The translations under genes were made by a program, and so were the position numbers. This document shows, one piece after another, positions 1 to 9,680 of a stretch of 28,579 nt of DNA (position 1 is its first letter; each line of letters opens with the position of its first letter). Source of the DNA: Bigelowiella natans CCMP2755 (lineage: Eukaryota > Cercozoa > Chlorarachniophyceae). The notes beneath the pieces are model-generated. The model did no database searches. It was not told the DNA's origin and saw nothing but the letters and a program-made list of their open reading frames with translations. The DNA is taken from contig ADNK01002765.1 in NCBI GenBank assembly GCA_000320545.1, positions 1-28,579 on the forward strand. Direction: 5' to 3'.

Positions 1-473
1 CTTGCTAGGTTATTGGTTTCCAATGCTTTAGTATCTTATTTACGACGTTGATAGCAAGCTTCACACCCTCCTCCTCCTCCTCCTCCTCCTCCTCCTCCTC
101 CTCCTCCTCCTCTATCACATCAACCTGGAAAGAATCGGAGCGAAAACGGTCCTTTCGGAAACATGTTATACAGCTCTCTCAAGAGCCGAGAAGCGACCTG
201 TAAAGTGATGGCAAGGAGGGCGTTAGAGCAGACCAAGGCACACAACAATAAATAAATTAAAAAGACTCTGCGAGACGACTGATTTTTGTCCCGAAAGTTG
301 CTCCACAGCAAATGCACAGTATTACCCCTTTGCGTCTGTGACCCTTTCCTACTTCAACGGGGTAGACATATACCTGTACGACGCCCTGGAAATATGATGC
401 GCCAATAAGACTTTCTTCAGTTGAAAAAATAACGGTCAAAGGCGTATCACCAACGCCATATTCCGCCGCTAAC
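1..473. other. Left edge: microsatellite and unresolved short open frames
   Basis: Bases 67-112 are a CTC trinucleotide repeat. On the minus strand an open frame running from about 463 down to 385 reads TPLTVIFSTEESLIGASYF and ends at a possible donor. It lies one frame off the acidic exon that precedes it (474-609). A further minus-strand stretch near 224-150 could be another exon, with an acceptor just upstream of 226. None of these matches a family I recognise, so no gene is called. Confidence 0.3.
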
Positions 474-609
474 TCAATTCACCTCTGCGCCAACTTCTGC
501 ATAGCTGAGCTCCCCTGCCTGAGGTTGAGGTTGATCGTCCTCTTTTTTGTCGGAATCCTTGTTGTCATCTTGACTGGTAATATTGCTCTCTGGGAGGATA
601 TGCGCAAAC
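474..609 (-). CDS. Possible last exon of an unidentified protein (acidic, Gln/Asp-rich C-terminus)
   Basis: After a GT-AG type acceptor (cccgcag, ending at 610) the minus strand gives a 44-residue open frame. It is rich in Asp, Lys, Glu, Pro and Gln (core DKKEDDQPQPQAGELSYAEV) and ends at a stop at 474-476. The composition is typical of a disordered C-terminal tail. Upstream exons would lie beyond the TA/GT microsatellite at 672-735 and could not be identified. A second coding-like frame continues immediately downstream but is shifted by one base, so the true end may differ (indel, or an intron I did not resolve). Function unknown. Confidence 0.3.
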
Positions 610-665
610 CTGCGGGGAATGGGGTTGAAACTACGCTTCGCAACACTGCATTCAAAATAAATATG

Positions 666-671
<6 letters not shown>

Positions 672-737
<66 letters not shown>

Positions 738-748
738 TGTGCGCGCGC
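672..748. repeat. (TA)n-(GT)n-(GC)n compound microsatellite
   Basis: About 29 bp of TA dinucleotides are followed by about 34 bp of GT dinucleotides and a short GCGCGC run. Alternating purine-pyrimidine tracts of this kind can adopt Z-DNA or cruciform structure (general knowledge). The tract lies upstream, in minus-strand sense, of the exon at 474-609, possibly in its intron. Confidence 0.9.
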
Positions 749-1447
749 GTGTCGTGTTACTACCAGTCGTAGTTGATTCTTCCTAGGCTGGTCCTTGCTC
801 ACCACAATCTAACAGTTATCCGAGCAGTTGGATGTCAATCCTCATGCAAATATCATTCTCCCCCTCCCCTCCCCCCCCCCCGAATGAACCGGTCGCCGAA
901 CCTGAACATTACTACGCAACTTAGATGTCGTCAGAGGAGCTCCGCAGAGCTTATTGCAGCTGGTGTTAGAGTTTGACGATGTCGTATCCACTGGCAAACG
1001 TAACGAGGAAGACCTGAAAAATCGACTGAGCAGGCTGTCTTACACGTAAAGGACGGCGAAAACGACCTTTTCATCATGAACAGAAGGAGAGGGAGCGCGA
1101 GGATGAAGAGGGAGAAGGCAGAAACAAGGGGACGACGATGACGGAGCTGCCCTGTCGCAGTTCGCTCCATGCAATGATGCGGTCGTCGATCGGCTTCTGG
1201 GTCCGGGCAGAAGAGAGAACAGAGCGCGTGCGATTTTGATCAGAAATGCTCCATAAATCCAGGTCGCAATTGAGAAAAGGATGCGGTTTTCACAGGAAGA
1301 AATGGACAGGATAAAGAAAGGGGAAATCGGGGATTCTCGCATCACCGAAATGTGCGATGGATGGCCCTTTCACCAGAGTTTTCCCTCAACACAATGGGAT
1401 CACAATAACACACCCCGAAAACATCTAACAAGAAATGGTCTAGATCT
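749..1447. other. No confident gene; scattered coding-like fragments
   Basis: A poly-C run sits at 871-881. Plus-strand frames near 918-1047 (ending RLSYT and a stop) and 1281-1466 (starting MRFSQEEMDRIKKGEIGD) have protein-like composition and are bounded by possible splice signals. They may be 5' exons of the membrane-protein gene that ends at 2996. I could not join them in phase and recognise no domain. Confidence 0.3.
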
Positions 1448-1737
1448 ATGCCTCACGAATCGTTAGGAATTGCACCAGAAGGGAAAAGCTGCGTTGGTCT
1501 CCTTACAACGACTTTGGTGAATAATGCTTACAAACCGTGTCGTTTTAGTACCTGCGACATCCTTCTAGGAACTGTTTTTCGCGTAAATCGCAAACGGCTT
1601 TTTAGAGCATCGAATACCAAGCGCACAAAGGCCTTCAGCCATCGGCCCGTTCCCCACCAGGAAGAGCCAGCTGCAGGCATGACACGATGGCTGGCCAGCT
1701 CGCCCGATAGGGTAGGCCCGGGTAGCTCAAATGCTAG

Positions 1738-2996
1738 GGTGAAGCGATTGCGATCAAGCTCCTCTACGAAAGCGAAAAGCAAAGCGAAAAGCAAAGAACG
1801 GCATCTTCTCCTCAGACGGGCTCGCAAAAGTCAGCCATTAGTAGCCCCGACTATGGCAAAGTCATGGACATTAAGAGACCGAAAAATAGCCAAAGGGACC
1901 TGGAAAAACAACCCTCGGAGCCTGATCCTTCCCAGAAGAAGCTGAAAACGATAACTTTCAAAACCAGTTCTAAAGAGAAAGATGAGCCGAATCCTGGCGA
2001 CAAGCGAGTAGGCTGCTACCGTGGCAAGAAAATGATCCGTCGTTCACTTTCAACGCACATCATCCAAACGATACGACACATTGACGATATTTCAAAGGAC
2101 CTATGGCTGAGCGCGGTGATTGTCGGGTTCAACGCCATTCTTATGATGGTTACTGAAATCATTATTGAGGTTTTAATTCTAACGGAATTATACCCCAAGC
2201 TTCCATTTCGCTTAGACTTCTTCTTCCTGACGATATTGTCTGCTTTGCTGGGATGGCAAGCTCTTGAAGGCATAGCACATAAGCAATTTGACACGAGTAT
2301 CAACGCTCTACAGGTACATCCCTGAAATATCTAGAAAACAAGGGCCGATTGGATTTTACGATGATTCCGTGAGATGAGGGAATAGACTCCTGTCAAGAGG
2401 ATGAAACAACCCGACGCCACTTAATGATGCCGTCACATTGTGGGGCCAAGAAATTATTAAGATTTCGAATTCTCTCTCGATTCCGTTCTGATTTTCGCGA
2501 TAAGAGGCTGGATAATATCTGACTGTTTTGCAAGAAAACAGGAATGTAGACAGCCATATCTCCGGACGATGAAATAAGATAACTGTATGCGCTTTCTCCC
2601 CTTCAGGTAAGTGGGCTCGTGGAGGCGGCCTTGATTACCGGGGATGTGGTGTTCATGGAAACTATGAAGGTGAATACAATGCATCGCTTGCTGCCAAACG
2701 ACAGTCGAAACTTGCCACTGATATCATAACGAACGTGCTTTAGATATTTATTTTCTCTCTGCATTATGACTATGGTTCTCCATCATTGACTTGGTAGTAC
2801 CTAGCCTTTACAACCGTCGATTGCATGCTTGTCACTACCAACGATTTAGGATGAGTATCCGGCGGCCATTTCAACCCGCGCGCCGTTTGCAATCCTCACT
2901 GGGACAAACCTGGTGTTAGTTGCGTACATGTACGCGAATTTGTGGTGGTTTCATCACGAGGAGGACGAGAAAGGAGGCTCTCGATGGAAACTATAA
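1738..2996 (+). CDS. Multi-pass membrane protein, 3' exons (5' end unresolved)
   Basis: Three exons join in phase 0 at 1738-2313, 2607-2669 and 2850-2996. The first encodes a basic, Ser/Lys/Gln-rich cytosolic stretch of about 120 residues. Two hydrophobic segments follow at about 122-149 (WLSAVIVGFNAILMMVTEII) and 160-180. The second exon adds a 21-residue hydrophobic segment. The third adds a last membrane span (FAILTGTNLVLVAYMYANLW) and a charged tail before the stop. That makes roughly four membrane spans, with no family motif I recognise. An open frame from ATG 1448 to 1711 would join in frame if 1712-1737 (26 nt, GT...AG) were removed. That is far shorter than the other introns here, so the 5' end is uncertain: a tiny intron, a longer alternative intron or an indel are all possible. 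The gene converges on the selenouridine synthase gene. Confidence 0.6.
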
Positions 2997-3163
2997 TTCA
3001 TAAACAGACGAATTATTGCTGAATGCCGGATGTAATGTACATGGGCCCCATTGTGTCGCATGCATACATGTAAATGCTGATGGGCAAGAGCACGAAATAA
3101 CAAGGGCGCATAAGTCTCCACTCTGTTGATCGGTCACATGTTCGCAGCTTCGCCTATGCCTAA

Positions 3164-3211
<48 letters not shown>

Positions 3212-3263
3212 TTATATAATTTTTTTTATAATATACATATTATGTATAAATTATTATTATTAG

Positions 3264-3342
<79 letters not shown>

Positions 3343-4138
3343 AGCGGCATCTGTTATATTAGAAGCGTAATATTGGCACCTCATATCGCATTGTAACTAG
3401 CTAGACTGCTCATAGCTTCCATAGGGCTGTGCTAGTGTGATGAGCAACGAGGGCGCACAGTGCCAGAGTGCTGTGCGAGTAGCGAGGTGATGATAATGCC
3501 AAATTATGATAAGGCTTGCTGCACAGGCAGCTGAATGCTCCCCTTTGTACGTAGCTAGCGTAGGCGTGACTGGTGGTTATCTTGTTCGCATGACGTCACA
3601 GAGTGGAAAGCTAGAAAATTTGTGAACGCATGATAAGACTAACACATTTGACAAGCTATGAGCGTTATAGGCGCTGCATTGCACGCAGCTACATGAAGAT
3701 GACTATTATGAGCAAAATTGATTGATCAATTACATTCGTCTCACAATACAATAGACACAATAATTGTAGACAATTATAAATTGTGAATCAGGCAGGGTGC
3801 CTACCGTGCATACCAAGCGCCATGCCCATGTGCACACAATGCACACACAGACAAACAGAGCCACACGCGCGCCTTTGTATATTTATGTCCAGAATCGTCA
3901 AACACACACACACACATGTGTGCCAACAACTACTCATATTGCAGCGTGCACGCGCACGCACACGCACGCACGCAAGCACGCAAGCGCAGAAGTACTGCAT
4001 CGCAGCAAACTTGTGTGTGCCCCCTAGCAAATGTTGTCGCAGGAGGGTGACGTGTGGCATTGTAGGCAATGGCAAGAGACTTTTGCTTCAGCTGCCTTCC
4101 AACGTACGTAGCGAGATTGCATTTTCCATTTATTACTA
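2997..4138. other. Convergent intergenic spacer with microsatellites and CTAG motifs
   Basis: The spacer lies between two 3' ends. It contains TA repeats (about 3171-3206 and 3267-3301), a GA repeat (3304-3341), CA/CGCA-rich low complexity (about 3830-3980), and a middle part with several CTAG motifs (for example 3399-3405 and about 3550). The open frames here are short and of low complexity; I see no gene. Confidence 0.7.
3171..3341. repeat. (TA)n / (GA)n compound microsatellite
   Basis: Two TA tracts of more than 30 bp are separated by an AT-rich spacer and followed directly by about 38 bp of GA dinucleotides. The same TA-then-GA arrangement recurs at 21524-21568 inside an intron, and its mirror (CT then TA) at 7450-7505. 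Confidence 0.9.
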
Positions 4139-4709
4139 TTAGTCTTCTTCAGACTTTTTGGCATCGTCGTCATTCGCGCCGCTGCCACTGCTTTCTCCTA
4201 TTGCTGCCGTCGCCGCCAGATTTGGATTATTGTGTATAAATTTCTGGAAGTATTGAACAACCATGCTAGCCTCAGGGTCATAGTCCTTCTCCGATTTGAG
4301 CGATACCTTCAAAAAGAAAGGAAAGAGGCAATGAGCAGATCTCGTTTCACTCGAGAGCGACCGCGACGGATGAGTCGAGAAAGAGTTGAGGTAAATATAT
4401 GTAGAGTGTAGGCGTTTGATTCATCTGATCTTCCTTCTTCATTAAGTCTTTTTATTTGTCTTTTTGTGTAGATGGGATGGCGCGTAAGTTGCCAATTAGG
4501 CAGGTCTCTCACCTTGTACACAGTCTCGCCCTCGCCATTCTTCGCGTTTTTAGGTTTTGCGCGTTCTGCCGACTGCAATCGCGCCAAAACAACGAGGGCA
4601 CAGAACGTGATGAAAACGACGGCAAGAAGTATTCGGCATCAATTTTTCTCCTTTCACCAACCATTTTGATAACGATGAGTAGTAGTAGTAGCAGTAGTAA
4701 TTATGGTAA

Positions 4710-4746
<37 letters not shown>

Positions 4747-5255
4747 GGAAGTACCTTCGCGTACGCCTTATCGTAATGCGTCTCCAGAAGAAGTGCAACG
4801 AGCTGTAAAGTAATGAAACCGTGGAATCAGGGAAACGCATACCACAATATACACTCCCAGCAGTAAGCGCCGAAGTCTATTCGTTCTGTCTCCGAAACGG
4901 CAATGTGACCAACATGCGTGGTGGACGGGTGATGTGGTTTCGCACCTCATCCCAGCTGCCTTCCTTCGCTAATTCGAGGTATCTTTGCCACGCGGGTAGG
5001 AGAACACGTGCGATCGAAGGAAGCAAGGATGCATAGAAAACGAGGAGGAATAAGCCCACATTAACAACGGCGTCGATGATGACAAAGCATTTCGAAAAGC
5101 CGAAATCGTCTCTACATGGCTTTGATGATACTGAAAAACTCTCGCAGGGTCAAATGGGGTATTGCTGACCGTGTGATATACAAGAGCAGTTTTCACGTAA
5201 TATCATATCTGATTTCATCTCGACTTCCGTATTCATGATGCTTGTCATTATCAAT

Positions 5256-5287
<32 letters not shown>

Positions 5288-6534
5288 GATCTTCTTCTTC
5301 TCCCTCCTTGCCAGTGTTTGTTGTCTCTTGGCTGACCTATCGACGCACTCCTTCCCCACCCGCCGATGCAGGCCTTTGAGCCGGGTGCAAAGCGCGTCCA
5401 TCTGGCATTTTTATTCGCGGCAAAAGACAAAGGCATGAATGGACACGGTTTATTGGCCATCTCCAAGAGGACCCAATTCCAAAACTCAGCACGTTGGGCA
5501 AAGCTCACTATGGTTTTTGAATATCAAAACGAAGTAGATCTTACGTGCTCTTTCTGCTCAAAGTACTTGTAATCGTCGCGGATGCAGCGGACGCGGAAGT
5601 CCACTGGCACGATGAGGCAGCAGCGCGGGGCAAGCTTCTTCGTATTCCAAAGCTCAATCGGAAGATGCCTAATCCCTACCCTAGAACCCTCATCTGGTGA
5701 AGAGAGAGGGAGAGAAAGAGAGAGAGGAGGGGGGAGATGGCAAGAAAGCAAGTAAGAAGGAGAAGAAGAAGCAGCAGCAGCAGGACGACGCCGAAAAATG
5801 TGATCGGCTAGGTAACTCTGATAAATGCGATTAGTGTAGCCTGTAATATACAAGTGTGAGGCACAAAGATGAAGATATTACCTTCGATAAACACAGGCCG
5901 TTTAATGTCCATTTCCTCCGCCTTTGCAGCCAAAAGCCCCTCAAAGATCTAATGGGAGATCCCACCCAATACAATACAACGATGATACAAATTAGTAACA
6001 AAAACAAGACAAAAGTAATAACGCGTAGTCCTCCTGCTGCCCGTCCCCCCCCCCCCCCCCTCCCTCTTATTCTCCTTCAACGGCAATGCACTCTGAACGA
6101 CCTTTTGCGTTGGTTGCGGTGTTGTGAGGCTATCACCGAGAATGCTGCCTTTATGGCCTGCACACGCCTCGATATCGATCATCTGCCCTCCTTGTCGCTC
6201 AATCGCCTTGAGGAAATTCGTCTTTCCGCTTCCTAATTCGATGGTGATGTTGTGATAGAGAATGAGGCGTATTGCTGACGAAAGCGCAGGAGCTTTCAGG
6301 AGCAAAATGCTTTGAAAATTATACGTGACTTTTTATTATAATTATTACTATTATTATCATTATTATTATTGTTATCCCTCAGGCACTTGCTGCGACCGCA
6401 AGCATTGGCATTGTTAAGCCGTCGAGCTCTCTCCACTCTTGATATGATACCTGTGGGACCGCTGATGACGATGTATTTTAGGCTTTTCATCTTTTCGAGG
6501 TAAACACGCACTCGTCTACGGTAGGCCTGATGAC

Positions 6535-6570
<36 letters not shown>

Positions 6571-6963
6571 AGTGATGATGACGATGATAGTGATGATGAT
6601 GATCGGAAGTGATGATGATGATGATAAACATAACAATTATTTTCAATAAAACTATAAACATTGTTTTCCAAGTCATATGTGGAAGGCAGCACAATAAGGT
6701 CGGAACAACAACTGCGTAGCTGTTGGCGTGTGCCCCCCCCCCCCACCCCCCCCCAGCTTGCGCGTCCGACCTGATATCCGCCCTTGAGGACGCCGACTTT
6801 GAAACCTACTCGTGCTAGAATCGTCGCCAAGGAATGGCTTCGTTCCCCCCCCCTCCAACAGATGACCAACACCCTCGAATTGCTGCAAATTACATCCAAA
6901 AAAAGGGTTGGGGGGGGCGGGGTACGTTCGGATGCTCAGGAAACAACAACCTCAAATATTATA

Positions 6964-7001
<38 letters not shown>

Positions 7002-7447
7002 TGTGTATATATGCCTATGCGCACTCATGCGTCTATTTCTTTGCTTGTGCGGAGTGGGGAGAAGCTGGTATACGTCATCTTCGAGAGGAAATCGTGATAG
7101 ATCGCACAACACCAACGGAGAGATGATGATCTATTCTACGCCGAATTCAAAGTGTGGCAAGGGCTCTAGATGAAACCCACCACATCTGCCTATTCGGCGG
7201 GGACTCCATTATTATTATTATTATTATTCTCATTACTATTATTATTATTATTATTATCATTATTCTCATCATCATCATCAAAGCGTTTTTGATATATGAG
7301 TACAATTATACGTCATCTTCGAGAGGAAATCGTGATAGATCGCACGACACCAACGGAGAGATGACGATCTATTCTACGCCGAATTCAAAGTGTGGCAAGG
7401 GCTCTAGATGAAACCCACCACATCTGCCTATTCGGCGGAAAGCATCA

Positions 7448-7506
<59 letters not shown>

Positions 7507-8645
7507 CATAATATATATGAGCATATTTGTGTTAAAATAGGACAGTCTCTTCGATGGTTTTCATATCGAATAAAGCCGCAAGAAACACAAGTGACCTCTT
7601 CAGCTGGCTAATGACAGGGCTACGCAATATCTTAGCGATGGACTCCGAGATCAAAGCAGCTCCTATACGCCGTGCCGTAAACCGGTCAGTCTTATACCTA
7701 CGTGGGAAGAAAGACTATTATCGGAGAAACCTGAGAAGCGCGAAGCTTCCGGGTGTGTTGTGTGGCCATTACTTCGTTCCCACGACAGCCCGCTCACTGT
7801 TGTCTAGGACCGGAGTGCTGATTGCTCTGCAAACGATGGGGTTTATATGAGATGAACATTGAAGAATTGCATGTCAGTGATGACAGAGCTGCTTCTACCC
7901 GGGTACATGATCATCTTTGTATTCCGCAGGACTCCTAGCATCTAGGATAAGATCCCAGCCGGTTCCTTCCATGTCATCCTATTAGTATTTTATGGTTAAA
8001 ATAAGTAATGTGTGAGAGGGTATCTTCTTTCCCTCATAGCCGATAATCGTGCGCTGCAGCGTTTTTGTACGTCCAAAACCGACCTTCGCTGCCAGTTTGG
8101 GAACCTTTCCCGTTTTCTCCATATCGTAGAGCCAGATGCTTTCTCGTGCAGGGCTTAGATACATACCCGGGAAGGGTGGCTCGTATTTCTTCTTGGGGCT
8201 GCTTCTTCTTGTCTTAACGTCCCCACTCTGCCCACCGCTGTCTTTCGGGCCACTAGCTTCAGCGCCACCCCCATTCTGCGAGGAAAATGGAACAACACAC
8301 TAAGAATTTCGCAGTCTACAAGATGTTGATCTGTAGCCCCAATACCCGTGGACAACAAAAATCCATCAACCACTAACATCCTGACGAGAGAACACATGAT
8401 CCACGGACCTTTTGCTGACTAATTGGCTCGCAACCACTCGTGGGCGCGGCTTGGAGCGCACTGGCCATATGCCTCAGAACCGTTATCAGTATAGCGATAA
8501 TCCATAGGCTTGCTTTGGTCAGTCCTGCTCGGACCAACCGGATTGGCATAGAAAATCCGTGGCAGGGGGGGGTTCCCCAGGCCAGACAGCAGAGAATTAT
8601 AAGACGTAGTATAAATCGAATATGCGACTGAGAATATATTTCCAT
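4139..8645 (-). CDS. mnmH/selU-like: tRNA 2-selenouridine synthase (MnmH/SelU family), 14 exons
   Basis: Family role: this enzyme acts on the wobble 2-thiouridine of certain tRNAs, geranylating it and replacing sulfur with selenium. It combines a rhodanese domain with a P-loop domain. Exons (minus): 8645-8409, 8275-8084, 7978-7899, 7826-7773, 7697-7596, 6882-6771, 6526-6451, 6232-6102, 5948-5882, 5693-5545, 5401-5337, 4982-4946, 4802-4755, 4306-4139. All junctions are GT-AG and in phase, giving 505 aa. The rhodanese part opens with ILDARSPAEYKDDHVPGA, then ERAVVGTKYK, then the active-site loop CWRGGERS (Cys about 230). The Walker A motif GPTGSGKT (282-289) is assembled across an intron. IDIEACAGHKGSILG, QPTQKIFEGLLAA, HLPIELW and LLLETHYDKAY follow the bacterial order to the C-terminus. 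The core matches the bacterial length. Added are an acidic tail of about 40 residues and an N-terminal extension of about 145 residues. The first 30 residues look like a signal peptide or targeting sequence; Met60 is an alternative start. A poly(A)-like AATAAA lies just after the stop. Confidence 0.88.
4676..4741. repeat. (AGT)n trinucleotide repeat in intron
   Basis: Nearly perfect AGT triplets on the plus strand, inside the last intron of the selenouridine synthase gene (4307-4754). Confidence 0.9.
6045..6061. repeat. Poly-C / poly-G homopolymer in intron
   Basis: Sixteen C in a row on the plus strand form a G-run on the transcribed sense of the selenouridine synthase gene. They lie about 42 bases after the donor of the intron 6101-5949. 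Confidence 0.9.
6530..6604. repeat. (GAT)n trinucleotide repeat in intron
   Basis: An imperfect GAT repeat (CAT/ATC in gene sense) abuts the acceptor of the exon starting at 6526. The acceptor CATCAG itself continues the repeat. Confidence 0.9.
6730..6754. repeat. Interrupted poly-C (poly-G in gene sense) tract
   Basis: Two C runs separated by an A sit just downstream of the donor at 6770 of the selenouridine synthase gene. A matching G run at 6909-6917 (C in gene sense) is the pyrimidine tract before the acceptor at 6883. Confidence 0.85.
6967..6997. repeat. (TA)n microsatellite
   Basis: TA dinucleotide tract inside the largest intron (7595-6883) of the selenouridine synthase gene. Confidence 0.9.
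7070..7200. repeat. Direct repeat copy 1 (131 bp) inside an intron
   Basis: This segment, from ATACGTCATC to TATTCGGCGG, recurs at 7308-7438 with two substitutions that I can see. It lies in the 713-bp intron of the selenouridine synthase gene and is separated from copy 2 by an ATT/ATC microsatellite. It is not needed for the exon model, and neither strand gives an in-phase exon. Confidence 0.95.
7209..7280. repeat. (ATT)n-(ATC)n microsatellite
   Basis: ATT/TTA triplets followed by ATC triplets, between the two copies of the 131-bp direct repeat. Confidence 0.9.
7308..7438. repeat. Direct repeat copy 2 (131 bp) inside an intron
   Basis: Second copy, offset by 238 bp, about 98% identical to copy 1. 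A CT repeat followed by a TA repeat (7450-7505) comes right after it. Confidence 0.95.
7450..7505. repeat. (CT)n-(TA)n compound microsatellite
   Basis: About 37 bp of CT dinucleotides followed by about 19 bp of TA, in the same intron as the 131-bp duplication. Confidence 0.9.
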
Positions 8646-8708
8646 TTCTGCAAAAACGGCGAAACTGTGGGGGAGTTTTCGAACCCGCAGTGGATTTATG
8701 AAAAGTAG
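8646..8708. promoter_or_regulatory. Very short divergent (bidirectional) promoter region
   Basis: Only 63 bp separate the proposed start codons of the selenouridine synthase (minus) and the ARF-like GTPase (plus). I see no TATA box. If the starts are right, the two genes share one bidirectional promoter. The spacing would grow if the synthase starts at Met60 instead. Confidence 0.5.
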
Positions 8709-9680
8709 ATGTTTTCGGTTCGAATAAGTTTCCTATTTTCGCTGATCACCGCAACAATAACAACCACAACTGCCCACAAAGGAGAAGAACAGGTGCCCCG
8801 ATCGGATACACACCCGGCCCTGATTACTCCAGCAACGCTCTCAGTTTCTCCTGAGGAATGGGAGGCGGTTGCAGCGCTTCAGTCGATGTGCATACGTCGG
8901 CTTGGGCTCAGGATCCTTCTTCGAGAAACAAGCACATACGAATGTATTCCACGTGCCATTCCATTGCAATCTAACGTATGCTTTAACAGCCTCACTCGTA
9001 CAACAGAGTCTTCGTCGGGCTTGACGGAGGTGGAAAATCTTCCATATGGAACAGGATACAAGGTCTTATTCAGGACGGCGAGCACGTCTTCGAGCATGTG
9101 CCCCTCTGTGAGCCTACATGCAATGTCCGACGACGGGATCTATCGTACAACGGGAAGAAGCTCGTGCTCATCGACACACCGGGGAAATTTTGGTGAGATC
9201 TTCAACCCCAAAAATTATTATTTTCCTTCAGGCTAATCAATGTCCAAATGGCTATGAACCTAAAAACATTCAAATGAGCACCCTCGCCGACTTCCACGCC
9301 CTTGTATTTAGGCTTAGAAGCACGTGGATAGAAGAGGTACAGAATTCCAACTGTGTGGTATATGTTATTGATTCATCGGATAGGATGCGCCTTCAGCTAG
9401 CAAAGGATGAACTTTTTGCCCTTCAAACACAAGTTCTAGGTAGTACCGTCTAATCACGCAAATATTGCGAGTTTCGAAACATTTCTTTGCATATACAGAC
9501 TTCAAAGAGAGGAAGGTTATAGTCCTGCTTACCAAAGCAGATCATCCAAATGCGATCTCCAAAAGCTGTATCCAGAAAGAAGTCGATTTTTCCGAAATAT
9601 ATGCGAAAATTTTATCATTCTCTGCTAGAAAAAATAAAGATGTTAAATCCTTGCTAGATCGATGTATTGGCGTGCTGTAA
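8709..9680 (+). CDS. ARF/SR-beta-family small GTPase with N-terminal hydrophobic segment
   Basis: Exons 8709-8792, 8990-9192, 9312-9439 and 9499-9680 join in phase to give 198 aa, close to the roughly 180 aa usual for ARF-like proteins. GTPase motifs appear in order: P-loop GLDGGGKS (38-45, ARF consensus GLDxxGKT), the switch I element PTCN, DTPG at 90-93, the core strand VVYVIDSSDR, TKAD at 150-153 (in place of NKxD) and SARK at 180-183. HPNAIS after TKAD resembles the LPNAMS stretch of ARF proteins. The N-terminus (ISFLFSLITAT) is hydrophobic, as in a signal anchor. That feature plus DTPG also fits the beta subunit of the SRP receptor, so the two families cannot be separated here. The exact end of exon 1 is the least certain junction, because several in-frame donors exist. 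Likely membrane-associated and involved in trafficking (inference). Confidence 0.8.

Noticed and set aside
3783-4142. Overlapping open frames rich in His, Thr and Cys
   Set aside because: They come from CA/CGCA low-complexity sequence that is open in several frames on both strands.
4969-5196. Hydrophobic open frame on the minus strand (LFLLVFYASLLPSIARVLL) next to a selenouridine synthase exon
   Set aside because: It extends the reading frame of a real exon upstream, but the family alignment (RRVGKECVDR joined to YLELAKEGSWDE) and the splice phases place the acceptor at 4983. The hydrophobic part is therefore intronic.
5150-5438. Frames with poly-Met or poly-Ile runs
   Set aside because: Translations of an ATC/GAT microsatellite inside an intron.
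6296-6694. Histidine/serine repeat frames on the minus strand
   Set aside because: Translations of the intronic GAT repeat; only the non-repetitive 6451-6526 part is an exon.
7554-7850. 98-codon plus-strand open frame
   Set aside because: It is antisense to two exons of the selenouridine synthase whose family motifs (SERAVVGTKYK, TARRIGAALISESIA) are clear.
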